Shown piece after piece: positions 8,432-18,498 of a DNA stretch of 47,106 nt (positions are counted from its first letter, which is position 1; each line of letters opens with the position of its first letter). A program made the position numbers and the translations under genes. Under the pieces are notes generated by a model. That model saw nothing but the letters and a program-made list of their open reading frames with translations, was not told the DNA's origin and ran no database searches. This DNA is from an uncultured Saprospiraceae bacterium (lineage in GTDB: Bacteria > Bacteroidota > Bacteroidia > Chitinophagales > Saprospiraceae). The stretch spans positions 1 through 47,106 of the forward strand of contig CALSOU010000013.1 of assembly GCA_943788055.1 (NCBI GenBank), in the 5' to 3' direction.

Positions 8432-10912
8432 TTAGAGTTTTACAATCGTAACTCCTTCTCCGCCTGCTTCTTGTGAAGGATGGTAGATTTCCTTAAAATC
8501 TCTATACTCTTTGGCAATTCTATATACTTCCTTTCGAAGAACTCCGTTGCCGATACCATGCACAACAACTAGTTCATGTGCATTCCCTAATAATCCTTTA
8601 TCAAAAAATTCCTCAGTCATACGTGATGCATCCTGCTTACTCATTCCACGTAGATCAAGCTTTGTCAATGTCTGCTCGCTGTTCAACAATTGAGACTGCA
8701 CAGATTTCGTACGCTTGATTTCGATTGGTTCCTTGGCAGGTTTAATATCAGCTAACTTTGCTACGATTTTCATGTGTCCAAATTGCACTTCAACTTTCTT
8801 CTTTCGAATCCAGTTCACGGTTCCCACTTGCTCACCCATTCCTATTTTGACAAAATCTCCCTCCTTGAGTTGACTTAAATCAAAATTTGTATGTTGATAC
8901 ATTTTAGTTTCTAAATCTGACATCTCCTCGTGAAGAACTTCTCTAGTTTGGCGCATTTCTGCAGCTAATTCTTGAGCTCTTTCCAACTTCTTTTCTTCCT
9001 TCAACTCCCTTATCAAATTTTCGAAAACACGGTTCTTTTCTGCTGTATCGCGTAAATCTTCTTCCCGTGCCTTTATCTTGACTTTCTTTCTACGAATATC
9101 TAGCTCTTTATATAACTGATTGTAGGTAGAGATCAATCTCTCTAGTTCCTTTTCTTTCTTTTCAAGGGTTATCAGTGTTTGCTCAGTCTCAGCCTTTTCT
9201 CTTTGGAGATCGACCAGCAAATCCTCCACTTTCGTCGTCTTATCCCCTGTTCTTTGACGAGCAAATTTCATTACTTGCTCTGGGATTCCTGATTTATCTG
9301 CAATTTCAAAAGCAAAAGAACTACCAGGCTTCCCTACCAACATTTCGTAAGACGGTACCAATTCTGCTTCATTAAATACCATGGCTCCATTAATAATACC
9401 TTTAGTTCGATATGCATATATCTTTAAGTTACTATAATGCGTCGTAACTACTCCGAAAACACCTGCTTGATTAAAACTTTTGAGCATAGACTCAGCCAAC
9501 GCACCTCCAAATTTTGGATCTGTTCCACTTCCAAACTCGTCAATAACTAGAAGTGTGTTTTGATCAGCTACTTCTAGTGCCTCAGACATAATTTTTAGTC
9601 GAGAGCTGTACGTGGACAAGTCATTCTCAATACTCTGCTGGTCCCCAATATCTGCAATGAATTTCTTGAAAAACCCAGGTTTGGAATCTTCATGCACTGG
9701 CACTGGAATTGCACATTGCACCATTGTCTGAAGTAAAACCACAGATTTCATGAGTATAGACTTACCTCCTGCATTGGGACCACTTAATAATAGAATTCTA
9801 TTCTTAGCTTTCAATTCTAGATCGAAAGGAATTGTCTCTTTCTCTTGCTCTTCATTTTTTAATTTCAGTAGAGGGTGATAAGCTTCTTTGAAGTTCACAT
9901 TCGGTCTTCCATCAAGAAGTGGAAAAGAGCCATTTATTTTTCGCGCCCATTTCGCTCTAGCTCCTATTATATCTAGCTGTACAATAAGCTTATGATACGA
10001 GGATATATAATCGATGTACCCTCTTAGATCAGTACACAGCTGACGAATAATTCGATTTATTTCTGTTTTCTGGTCGCTTTCTAGTTTAAACAAGTCTGTG
10101 TTCAGTCTGATTACTGCCTCTGGTTCTAGGAAAACAGTTTTACCAGTCGCAGACTCGTCATGAATGACACCTCCTACTTGCCGTTTATGTTCAGCTGGTA
10201 CTGATAAGACCCTACGACCATTACGATAAGACTCGGCACTATCCTTGAGCATGTTTCGCTCCTTATAATACTTAACAACCTGATCAAATTCTTTGTCAAG
10301 TTCTCTGATTTTGGAAGCGATATTTTTAGTAATCTTCTGTAATTCGGGAGAAGCATTCGATCTGACGTTACCTTCTTCGTCTAACACCTTGTTGATCAAG
10401 CTAACAAGGGCAGGATCGAAAATTACACGATCTGCAAGGCCTTTCAAATCACAGTAATCATGGTGCTCATTGAAGAATAGCACGAGTTCATGTCCTAATC
10501 TGATAGATGCATTGATACGGAAAATTGACTCGATATCGAGCATGTAGTTTTCCTTTGAAAGCAAAAAGAGATCGTTGGAAATGTCATAATACTCTCTATT
10601 TGGGATTCCAAATTCAGCAGTAAAAGATTCGAAATAGCTCGAGGACTTTCTGAATTCTTGATTGATAGCCTTTGCTGAAGTATAGAAATCAAGCTGTCGG
10701 TAATATTCTTTACCCTGCTCACCTTTACAAAGATTGACCAACATTTCACGTATTTTGTCGAACTCTACCTTCTCGAAGAAGTCTTGAGGTATCATTGAAG
10801 GACGTGGTCTCTTTCTGGATGAGTTTTTGGATTTTACTTGCTTTTGATCTTGCAGCTCTTGGATTGACATGTGATTATTATAGTTCTTTTCAAATGCTAT
10901 AGAAGTTACCAT
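8432..10912 (-). CDS. mutS2: Endonuclease MutS2
   Basis: MutS2 is a MutS-like ATPase with a C-terminal nuclease domain. It is linked to suppression of homologous recombination and, in some bacteria, to rescue of collided ribosomes. The ORF has 826 residues. Visible parts are the MutS core and clamp, Walker A GPNAGGKS near residue 377, Walker B (LLVIDEFGSGTDP) and the ST(T)HY motif. A long charged coiled coil spans roughly residues 555-690, and the C-terminal Smr domain carries LDLRGMSKQDA and VVHGIGNGVLRK. The start is uncertain. In-frame ATGs lie at 10912, 10870 and 10795, and family members often begin near the last (MIPQDFFEKVEFDKI). I kept the longest because a -7 box sits directly before it, but the basic, low-complexity first 39 residues may not be translated. 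Confidence 0.93.
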   Translation of the reverse strand: MVTSIAFEKNYNNHMSIQELQDQKQVKSKNSSRKRPRPSMIPQDFFEKVEFDKIREMLVNLCKGEQGKEYYRQLDFYTSAKAINQEFRKSSSYFESFTAEFGIPNREYYDISNDLFLLSKENYMLDIESIFRINASIRLGHELVLFFNEHHDYCDLKGLADRVIFDPALVSLINKVLDEEGNVRSNASPELQKITKNIASKIRELDKEFDQVVKYYKERNMLKDSAESYRNGRRVLSVPAEHKRQVGGVIHDESATGKTVFLEPEAVIRLNTDLFKLESDQKTEINRIIRQLCTDLRGYIDYISSYHKLIVQLDIIGARAKWARKINGSFPLLDGRPNVNFKEAYHPLLKLKNEEQEKETIPFDLELKAKNRILLLSGPNAGGKSILMKSVVLLQTMVQCAIPVPVHEDSKPGFFKKFIADIGDQQSIENDLSTYSSRLKIMSEALEVADQNTLLVIDEFGSGTDPKFGGALAESMLKSFNQAGVFGVVTTHYSNLKIYAYRTKGIINGAMVFNEAELVPSYEMLVGKPGSSFAFEIADKSGIPEQVMKFARQRTGDKTTKVEDLLVDLQREKAETEQTLITLEKKEKELERLISTYNQLYKELDIRRKKVKIKAREEDLRDTAEKNRVFENLIRELKEEKKLERAQELAAEMRQTREVLHEEMSDLETKMYQHTNFDLSQLKEGDFVKIGMGEQVGTVNWIRKKKVEVQFGHMKIVAKLADIKPAKEPIEIKRTKSVQSQLLNSEQTLTKLDLRGMSKQDASRMTEEFFDKGLLGNAHELVVVHGIGNGVLRKEVYRIAKEYRDFKEIYHPSQEAGGEGVTIVKL

Positions 10913-10919
10913 GCTACGG

Positions 10920-10927
10920 CAAAATTA
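10920..10927 (-). promoter_or_regulatory. -7 box (TAATTTTG) upstream of mutS2
   Basis: This is an exact TAnnTTTG match on the minus strand, seven bases before the first mutS2 ATG and 49 before the second. Use of the first ATG would mean an almost leaderless mRNA. Confidence 0.4.
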
Positions 10928-11071
10928 CAACACTGATAACGATCTGCGTGTGTAATTAGTTTATCATTATCACCAATTCATGATAACAAGGGTTCCGCTA
11001 TGTAAACAATAGGGTATATCAAGTACAAGCTAGTTATGTAAGGCTTTACAGATAATCTCTTAAAAACATGC

Positions 11072-14000
11072 CTATTCTTGAAGTTGGTCTTCTGCATCCA
11101 AGTCTTCAGCTTCCTTTGCTATTTTTGAAAATGACCTCCTAAGATCTTTGAAATTAGCAAACTCTCTTCTTACATAGAGTCCAGCACCAATTCTCTGGCG
11201 TCTACCATCTACGGCATTACGGTCTGTTCTTCCATAAATCCGAATTTTGATCTTTTTATCTCGTGTAATGAAGTAGTCTAGAATAAAGTCACCAGCTGCA
11301 TAGGGATCAGTTTGATCAGAAGCAGTTAAGTAGTCACCCCCTAGAATAATATCAAACTTGTCACTGTTGAACTTTGGATTTACCGTAACTCCGTAAGTTG
11401 AAGAGTTCGTGTTATCACCGAATCCAAAGCGATTGTCAAGCCTTACATCAACATCTACGTCATAAATCAATCCATTTTCATCTAATACGGACTCTAGCAA
11501 CGAAGAAACATAGGCAGACAGCTGAGCGCTCACTAATTCACTAAAAATCACATTTGCGGCACTTGAGCCCAAGTCGCTATCACCAAATCCTGTAATTGGA
11601 TTGTTATAAGGTAAGAAATTATTGAAGATCAGCAATCCAAACACTTGATTATTAAGTCCCAATGGGTCTGCTTCTAGTATCGTTAACTTGTTCTCAGCAA
11701 TGGATCGCAATTCGCCTGTTAAATTAGGGAAATCAATATCAAACTTGATCGTGGGGTTGAGTAAGCGATCAATGAGATTGACAGTCAGCTTCACATCTTG
11801 ATCTTCAGACGCTCTGGCACTTAACTCTTCATTACTCCCAAGAAATTCGGTAAGAAACACATTAAGTGGCACGCGTAGTGTTCTATAATCAGCTGCAATT
11901 TTGATTTGGGCGTCAAGAGGGTCGCCGTCCCACACAACTTGACCTCCTTGTCTGATGCTAAACTCTTTTTTAATGAAATTCTGAAGAGCAAAATCATATT
12001 GTCCTTTATCTACATTGTAAGAACCAAACATATTAATGTCTCCATTTGGAGAAAGGAATAATTGGATATCTCCAGAACCTCGACCTGCCAATTTATGCCC
12101 AGTTACTGGGTCAAATAAGATTGTCATCTCAGCTTCAGGAGTTACAGTTAAATTCATCTCCAACTCAAGGCCCACATAAGTGCTTTTCTTATTGTCTACT
12201 TTGTCCGACTTATAACCTTCCAAGAATTTCTCACGATCAACAATCGGAATAAAACTCTGATCTCGAGTACTATTTACATACACAACCGGTAAAGTCATTT
12301 TGGTATCTTCACCAGTAGTCGCCAGGATTTTAATGGTCATATTGCTAAAAGGTCCTTGGAAATCAACACTTGCTTCTCCGACACCAAGACCATAGTACGA
12401 TGGATTTATTTTCTCATCAGTATCAATTAAAATGAATTTATCCGAGCTAATATTGACGTCCAAGCCCAAATTCCTAAAATTATCGTGTGTCAGACCTCCT
12501 TTCACTAAGGCTAACTGTTCACGTGTATCACGTAAATATCCTCCAGTGAAATCGATGAACCCTTTAGAGATTTTAAACTTTGCTTCTTCGAAGGAATAGT
12601 CTGTCCCCAAATAATTGACGCGAGTAAAGCCATCGCGAACCTCTCCCCTTCCAGTAGTATTCATATCATAGATAGGGCCATCGATATGCATTTTGCCGTA
12701 AACTGTACCTTGCGTATTTTCGATATTTCCTTTTAAAAAGTTTTCAAGGAACAATAATTTGAACCCAGAAACAACTAGGTCAGCTTCAACATCCTTCGTT
12801 AATAGGCTGTAGGTACCATTTAAGTTCACATCCTCACTGTAGTGATCAAGAGTAACATCAAAACCAATAGATTTGGTTTTCAAATCTGTTTCGGCATCTA
12901 TGGTCAGAGTTCCCATTGACTGTTCATTGACCATCATATTCTCAATCTTGCTCTTAACATAGAGACCAGATAGCTTGAAAATATCTTCAAAAGCAATCGT
13001 TGCATTAACGTCACCATTTAGTATAAAATCATCCTTATTTATCCACTTATTAATTAAAAAGAGTTGAATATCCTTTAGTTCTGTTTCAATTCCCTTGTTA
13101 TTATTAATAGATTTAAGTTTGATACTTCTATAATTGTCCGATAAGACAAAGTTTTCAACATTGATATAATCATTCCCTACACTGGCTTCATTCTCATCCA
13201 GCAATCGCCATTTATCCCCTAAAAGATCAAACTGTAACTGACTGAAATTTGCAACAAAAACTGAATCCTCTGGAAAGACTCTACCGCTTACAATAACATT
13301 GCTAATTGAATCTAAGATTTCTTGGGTTGTCACCCCAAAATAAAGCGTATCTCGCTCCAGATTACCCTCGACCTCCACGGCTGCCAGTGGAAACTGCTTC
13401 AGATAGCCACTATCGACTCTGGCTTCAAAGTGACCTTTACTTTCTTCTATGTCAAAGTTTACATTCAGGCCATATGTATGATATTGATCAAACAAAGCAT
13501 CTGCAGTGTTCAAATCAAACACAAAATCATTCTCTCTGTAATCTATAGAACCTTTCATAGATATGTTTTCCAGTTTCGCCTTTTTGCTTGTAAAAAAACT
13601 CAGAACATCCCCTCCATCTATGAGATTAACATCAAAATCCGCTATCACTTCATTAGCTGGAATATTGCCAGTGTACTTAATTTTTTTGCCTAGAGAAGGA
13701 AAATTCAACTTGATCATGGCAATTGCTGCATCTGGTAATTCTGATAAGTTATATTCACCTGTAATTTCAGCATTTCCAATATCGCTATCGACAAAAATAG
13801 ATCGTTGAACTTGATTACTCAATGTAGAAGCGATAGCCAAATGCCCGAAATCTAAGGTATCATTCTCACGAACAATTTGAATCTTATTACCGAGCGCTGA
13901 TCCAATAATATTATCTATGGAAGATCCTTTGAGTTTAATATCCAATAAACCCTCGACATGTGTGATATCTTTCGATAAATTTAGTGCTTGTAAATCTATC

Positions 14001-15940
14001 GACTCAACATCCGCCTTAAAATCATAAAGCGGCATTTCTTCTTGAAAGTTGATGTTTCCTAAAAAGTCAAATCGAATATTTTCATCGTTCATTTGTAACT
14101 TTCCATCAAACAAGTTCCTTTCCAATTTAGCATCTATGATTCCCTTATATCTATAATTACGAAAGTCAAAAGCAATGATCTCACCTCCAAGCTCAGCATA
14201 TGCACTAGATAGCTCAAGACCTTTACCATTGGTAACGTTTGCCGAAAGGCTCAACTTATCAAAATCTGAATTACTTGACCAGGTAGCCAAATCAAAATCA
14301 AAAAGATTGACTTTTCCAGAATATCGAGCATTTTGACTACCATCTTTTAAGTCTAGACGCATATCTACGTCAGCTCGACCTAGATCCGTCAACAACTCAC
14401 CATATGCTACGAAATCCTGATAGTAGCCATCAAAGCGGCCATTAAAATCAATGGAATTTAACTTGTAGAAGTTTGAAGGCACCGTAAATCCTGGAATCAA
14501 CTTATTTAAGGTAGTAATATCGGTTTGGAGCCGATTAACCGTTACATTCAGAAGTGATTCATCAGGGTTGGTTAAATCACGTGCAATGAAATTCCCCTTA
14601 ATGTTAAGATTGTCCGCTATTATTAATGAAAGATTCCTTGCGTTCAATTGATTAACACGACCCGTAATACGAGAAGAAAGAATTATTTTCTCATTTATAT
14701 TTTCAGTGACAAACCTATTATTTCGTAGTTTGGGTGCAAAGAAAACAAGGTCTTTTAGCGAAATCACGGATCTATCTACACTAGCTTCCATTATAACCTT
14801 ATCAATGAACTCCCTAAAATCACTAATTTTTCTGTACTTGAAGATTAACTCACTGCCAAGCGTACTTTTTCCTGTATCCAGTGTAAAACCTTCTATTCCA
14901 GACTTTCTTTTATTAATGAAGACTCGCTCAGCCTCGAAAGTCTCAATACTGAATCCTTTCGAAACAAGGGCCAATTGATTTACCTTTCCTTCGAGATAGT
15001 ATGGCTCAGATACAGAAAAATTCTCTAAATCAGCTTCAACTACGGTATACTCTTGTCGATAAGGATCAAAAGCTTCGTCTGTAGCTGAATAATTCGGTTC
15101 ATATCTTAAGTCATTGAATTCAATACCTATATTGTCGAGTTGTCCTTTCTTCAATCTAAAAACAAAAGGCTTAGGATCTGAACTCTCGCGCTCAGGTAAA
15201 GCTATCGCTAGTTCCTGATTCTGATATCTAGCAACTACCAAATTAGAATCTTCAATCCTTAATTGTTCTGCGGTGAAATGAAGACGAGCTATGTCGAAAG
15301 TGTCAAAATTCATGGTCAAACTTCCAAGAAAGCCTTGCTGAGTTTGGCCACTTAGTGAATCAACATATCTATAATGGATATTGGTAAGGTTGATGGTATT
15401 CAAATCTAGTTGGAAAGGTTTCGCTTTTCTTTGAGGATTTAGGACAACTGCGTTTTGAGAGGAAGCCGTCGAATCGACTAGGTATGGATCATATGTTCTA
15501 TCTAAAAGCCGCTGTAGATTATTCAGTGGATCTCTATTGGTCCTTTTTAAACTTAAGAGTCCGTTTTCAAGATTTAGATTATTTACATTGAAATCCTTGT
15601 AGTAAAAAGACCGCAAAGAATTATAAAACTCTGAGTATAAAGACCCTGCATAAATCAAGGTATCTCCACTTAGGTCTTCCATGTAAAACTCCTCAAGTTC
15701 AACTCCCTTAAATAGATTCACATCTACGCTACCGATTGTTACTTCAGTTTGATATTTTTGAGCAATCAAACTAGTAGCTTTTTCAGCAAGATACTGCTGT
15801 ACCGCTGGTATCCTAAGCAAGAAGAAAATCAATATAAACAATGAAATGAAAACAACAAGTGATATCCATGCGGTCCTAAGTGGCCGCATAACACGCTCTA
15901 TCAAGCGCTTTTTATCAAATTCTGTTGATTGATCTTCCAA
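11072..15940 (-). CDS. tamB: TamB-family translocation/assembly protein (AsmA-like, DUF490)
   Basis: TamB-type proteins span the periplasm as a long beta groove. They take part in outer-membrane protein assembly and phospholipid transport. This one has 1622 residues, the usual size for Bacteroidota. A single N-terminal helix (about residues 24-45, WISLVVFISLFILIFFLL) follows a charged cytoplasmic leader. Repetitive beta-strand-rich segments make up the body, with many short strand-turn units containing Asn and Asp. The DUF490 domain covers roughly the last 400 residues, with features such as GSGDIQLFLSPNGDINMFGSY and NQVFGLLIFNNFLP. The C-terminus is acidic (EAEDLDAEDQLQE). No TamA/BamA-type partner is adjacent. 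It sits between folP and mutS2 on the same strand, with about 130-160 bases on either side. Confidence 0.92.
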   Translation of the reverse strand: MEDQSTEFDKKRLIERVMRPLRTAWISLVVFISLFILIFFLLRIPAVQQYLAEKATSLIAQKYQTEVTIGSVDVNLFKGVELEEFYMEDLSGDTLIYAGSLYSEFYNSLRSFYYKDFNVNNLNLENGLLSLKRTNRDPLNNLQRLLDRTYDPYLVDSTASSQNAVVLNPQRKAKPFQLDLNTINLTNIHYRYVDSLSGQTQQGFLGSLTMNFDTFDIARLHFTAEQLRIEDSNLVVARYQNQELAIALPERESSDPKPFVFRLKKGQLDNIGIEFNDLRYEPNYSATDEAFDPYRQEYTVVEADLENFSVSEPYYLEGKVNQLALVSKGFSIETFEAERVFINKRKSGIEGFTLDTGKSTLGSELIFKYRKISDFREFIDKVIMEASVDRSVISLKDLVFFAPKLRNNRFVTENINEKIILSSRITGRVNQLNARNLSLIIADNLNIKGNFIARDLTNPDESLLNVTVNRLQTDITTLNKLIPGFTVPSNFYKLNSIDFNGRFDGYYQDFVAYGELLTDLGRADVDMRLDLKDGSQNARYSGKVNLFDFDLATWSSNSDFDKLSLSANVTNGKGLELSSAYAELGGEIIAFDFRNYRYKGIIDAKLERNLFDGKLQMNDENIRFDFLGNINFQEEMPLYDFKADVESIDLQALNLSKDITHVEGLLDIKLKGSSIDNIIGSALGNKIQIVRENDTLDFGHLAIASTLSNQVQRSIFVDSDIGNAEITGEYNLSELPDAAIAMIKLNFPSLGKKIKYTGNIPANEVIADFDVNLIDGGDVLSFFTSKKAKLENISMKGSIDYRENDFVFDLNTADALFDQYHTYGLNVNFDIEESKGHFEARVDSGYLKQFPLAAVEVEGNLERDTLYFGVTTQEILDSISNVIVSGRVFPEDSVFVANFSQLQFDLLGDKWRLLDENEASVGNDYINVENFVLSDNYRSIKLKSINNNKGIETELKDIQLFLINKWINKDDFILNGDVNATIAFEDIFKLSGLYVKSKIENMMVNEQSMGTLTIDAETDLKTKSIGFDVTLDHYSEDVNLNGTYSLLTKDVEADLVVSGFKLLFLENFLKGNIENTQGTVYGKMHIDGPIYDMNTTGRGEVRDGFTRVNYLGTDYSFEEAKFKISKGFIDFTGGYLRDTREQLALVKGGLTHDNFRNLGLDVNISSDKFILIDTDEKINPSYYGLGVGEASVDFQGPFSNMTIKILATTGEDTKMTLPVVYVNSTRDQSFIPIVDREKFLEGYKSDKVDNKKSTYVGLELEMNLTVTPEAEMTILFDPVTGHKLAGRGSGDIQLFLSPNGDINMFGSYNVDKGQYDFALQNFIKKEFSIRQGGQVVWDGDPLDAQIKIAADYRTLRVPLNVFLTEFLGSNEELSARASEDQDVKLTVNLIDRLLNPTIKFDIDFPNLTGELRSIAENKLTILEADPLGLNNQVFGLLIFNNFLPYNNPITGFGDSDLGSSAANVIFSELVSAQLSAYVSSLLESVLDENGLIYDVDVDVRLDNRFGFGDNTNSSTYGVTVNPKFNSDKFDIILGGDYLTASDQTDPYAAGDFILDYFITRDKKIKIRIYGRTDRNAVDGRRQRIGAGLYVRREFANFKDLRRSFSKIAKEAEDLDAEDQLQE

Positions 15941-16072
15941 TAATTAATTATTACTTCTTATGATAAAACGTGTGAGTTTGATATCAAATTCAGGGTAATC
16001 TGCATTTAACTACAAATTAACACCCTTCCTCACTAAGTCGCGTCCTTTAGGCACCAAATATCTCTTTTTGGA

Positions 16073-16909
16073 TCAGTTTTTTTTAATATTTAGATATTCA
16101 GCAAGCTTCAATACCCCTTTGGCTTCTTTTACATCATGTACCCTCAGTATTTTCGCTCCTTGCTGCAAAGCTATAACATGTAATGCTGTTGTTCCATTCA
16201 AAGCCTTTTGGGGTCCACCCCCTAGTACTTTGTAAATCATAGACTTCCTACTTATGCCAGCTAATATTGGTTTATCAAAAATCCTTAAGACTCCCAAATG
16301 ATTCAAAACTTCGTAATTCTGCTCAAGGGTTTTAGAAAAGCCAAAACCAGGATCAAGGATCACGTCAGATATACCAGCTTGCTCTGCATCTGAGATTCTC
16401 TGCTTGAAATACTTCAACAGCTCCATAGAAACAGTCGATTCATAATCTGTTTTTTGCTGCATCGTTTCTGGAGTGCCTCGCATATGCATCATTACGTAAC
16501 TTGCACGAGATTGCCCGACAGTAGTCAACATTTGGGAATCATGCTGTCCTCCTGAAATATCATTTATAATTCCGACTCCCATTTCAATCGCTCTTCTAGC
16601 TATATCGGCATGCACTGTGTCAACTGATACAATCTGATTTGAATGTGAACTCGCCAAATACTCCAGTGCTGGCTCTACCCTATTCCATTCCTCCTCGACA
16701 CTTGTAATCTCAGCTCCCGGACGCGAGCTCATTCCTCCAACGTCAATAATATCTGCTCCTTCTTCTATGCACTTATCGATATGATAAGTGAGCTCGTCAA
16801 TTTTTTGGAACTGACTTCCGTCAAAAAAAGAATCTGGAGTGACATTAAGAATTGCCATTATTTTTGGAGAGTCAAGCTCCAAAAGCTTTTCATTACAGTT
16901 GATTGTCAT
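16073..16909 (-). CDS. folP: Dihydropteroate synthase
   Basis: FolP joins para-aminobenzoate to dihydropterin pyrophosphate in folate synthesis and is the sulfonamide target. The 278-residue form starts at the ATG at 16909 (MTINCNEKLLELDSPKIMAILN). The frame also has an ATG at 16942, giving eleven extra residues that do not resemble the family. Family marks are the pterin-site NVTPDSFFDG, GGMSSRPGA, the VDTVHADIA loop, INDISGG, DPGFGFSKT and a final RVHDVKEA. All the expected loops are there. It lies upstream of tamB on the same strand and diverges from the M23 peptidase gene. Confidence 0.95.
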   Translation of the reverse strand: MTINCNEKLLELDSPKIMAILNVTPDSFFDGSQFQKIDELTYHIDKCIEEGADIIDVGGMSSRPGAEITSVEEEWNRVEPALEYLASSHSNQIVSVDTVHADIARRAIEMGVGIINDISGGQHDSQMLTTVGQSRASYVMMHMRGTPETMQQKTDYESTVSMELLKYFKQRISDAEQAGISDVILDPGFGFSKTLEQNYEVLNHLGVLRIFDKPILAGISRKSMIYKVLGGGPQKALNGTTALHVIALQQGAKILRVHDVKEAKGVLKLAEYLNIKKN

Positions 16910-17031
16910 ATAGTAAACATTATTAATATTTAAAGTTGTCATTTTTAATCAGATATCAAAAGAAATGCAGCTATTTTTTGTCTAATAATCACCATTATAG
17001 TTTGCAAAGGAGGTCAATTTCCATATATTCG

Positions 17032-17039
17032 TACCTTTG
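17032..17039 (+). promoter_or_regulatory. Possible -7 box (TACCTTTG) upstream of the M23 peptidase
   Basis: This is an exact TAnnTTTG match on the plus strand in the folP/M23 gap. It is about 120 bases before the GTG start, so the leader would be long. A palindromic TTTGCAAA lies at 17001-17008, just upstream. Confidence 0.3.
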
Positions 17040-17161
17040 ATCGTGACTCAGCATGATTTTCGGGAAATTAACCATATTTCTTGATATTAGTCAAACTAAA
17101 GGACGAATTTCCTATTTACGATGTTGGTTTTGATAACAGCAGTTTTATGAATTAAGAATAC

Positions 17162-18451
17162 GTGAAAAAGAATAAAAAAAAGAGCGCAATTTATGCTATC
17201 ACAGCAGCGCTTACACTTTCAGCCTGTTTTGTACTTTTTCAACTAAATCGTCATGATGATTTAGCAAACACTAGGCAAGAAGAGTCGCTCATAGAAAAGC
17301 CAATCAAAAAATACGGCTACGATATTGACTTTTACAAAATCGAAGAAAGAACGATAGAGAAAAATCAGTTTCTATCAGAAATATTAACTAATGCAGGAGT
17401 CAACTACAGTGACATCCATAATCTTGCTGAAAACAGCAAAGAAGTATTTGATGTAAGAAACTTGAGAGCTGGAAAGAAATATGCAATAGTAAGAGATTCT
17501 TGTCTTTCTCCTGAAGCACTTGTATACGTTCCCTCTGTCTATAAATACGTCAAGTATAATTTAAAAAATAGGCTTAATGCGGAGATTGTTGAGAAACCAA
17601 TAGCGACTTGCATCGAAAGTGGGTCAGGAACTCTTAACTCTTCCTTGTGGAATACCATGATAGACAATAACATGCCTCCTGCTTTGATAAGTAAGATGGA
17701 AGATGCACTTGCATGGTCGATTGATTTTTATCATACGCAAGTAGACGACGAATACCGATTGATTTATGAACGTGAATATATTGATGGCGAGGCTGTCGGT
17801 GTTGGTAAATTACTAGGAGCATACTACAAGAATTATGCTAATGAGTACTATGCTGTATATTACGACCATGAGCACTATAGTGGATATTACGACTTAGAAG
17901 GTCGACCAACAAAAAAGCCATTTCTAAAAGCTCCTGTTAAGTTTTCACGTATCTCCTCGAAATTCAGTTTGAGTAGATTCCATCCTGTTTTGAAAAGAAG
18001 GAAAGCACATTTTGGCACTGACTATGCTGCCGCTTACGGCACACCAATATTTTCAGTAGCCAATGGTGTTGTAACACGTGTTTCATATACGAAAGCTAAT
18101 GGACGATTTGTAAAAATAAAACATGATAAAACCTACCAGACTCAGTACCTACATATGTCTAGATTTGCGGAAGGTATCAAAGTTGGAATGCATGTCAAAC
18201 AAGGTCAAACAATAGGTTACATTGGCTCTTCTGGACTTGCAACAGGTCCTCATGTTTGTTTTAGGTTTTGGAAGAATGGAAAACAAGTAAATCATTTGAA
18301 AGAAAACTTCCCGCCTGCAGAACCAATGCCTGAAGATGAGCTAGATGCCTTTTTTACTTATCGTGATAAGATGATTAATTTACTTGATCTCGTATGTAAT
18401 ACGCCTGTTTCTATCATGACCGATAGTGAAAGTGAAACATCTGAACCTTAG
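17162..18451 (+). CDS. M23-family metallopeptidase, membrane-anchored
   Basis: M23 enzymes cut peptide cross-links of peptidoglycan, and inactive versions activate amidases. The protein has 429 residues and uses a GTG start at 17162. It has a basic N-terminus and one hydrophobic helix (about residues 9-27) that could be an uncleaved anchor. A region of about 230 residues follows, with a LysM/OapA-like flavour at residues 65-135 (FLSEILTNAGVNYSDIHNL). The M23 domain covers about residues 262-375. Zinc-site residues are H283 and D287 (HFGTD), with H331 in YLHMS. The family's final HxH appears as H364-V-C366, so the third zinc ligand is a cysteine. It converges with the histidine kinase gene across a 47-base gap. 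Confidence 0.88.
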   Translation: MKKNKKKSAIYAITAALTLSACFVLFQLNRHDDLANTRQEESLIEKPIKKYGYDIDFYKIEERTIEKNQFLSEILTNAGVNYSDIHNLAENSKEVFDVRNLRAGKKYAIVRDSCLSPEALVYVPSVYKYVKYNLKNRLNAEIVEKPIATCIESGSGTLNSSLWNTMIDNNMPPALISKMEDALAWSIDFYHTQVDDEYRLIYEREYIDGEAVGVGKLLGAYYKNYANEYYAVYYDHEHYSGYYDLEGRPTKKPFLKAPVKFSRISSKFSLSRFHPVLKRRKAHFGTDYAAAYGTPIFSVANGVVTRVSYTKANGRFVKIKHDKTYQTQYLHMSRFAEGIKVGMHVKQGQTIGYIGSSGLATGPHVCFRFWKNGKQVNHLKENFPPAEPMPEDELDAFFTYRDKMINLLDLVCNTPVSIMTDSESETSEP

Positions 18452-18498
18452 TAGAAGGCAATATAAGACCACTTTGCAATTCTCAAATAAATTATCAG

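Noticed and set aside
13306-13808. Three overlapping plus-strand frames inside tamB
   Set aside because: They are shadows of the long tamB frame, with biased composition and no start signals.
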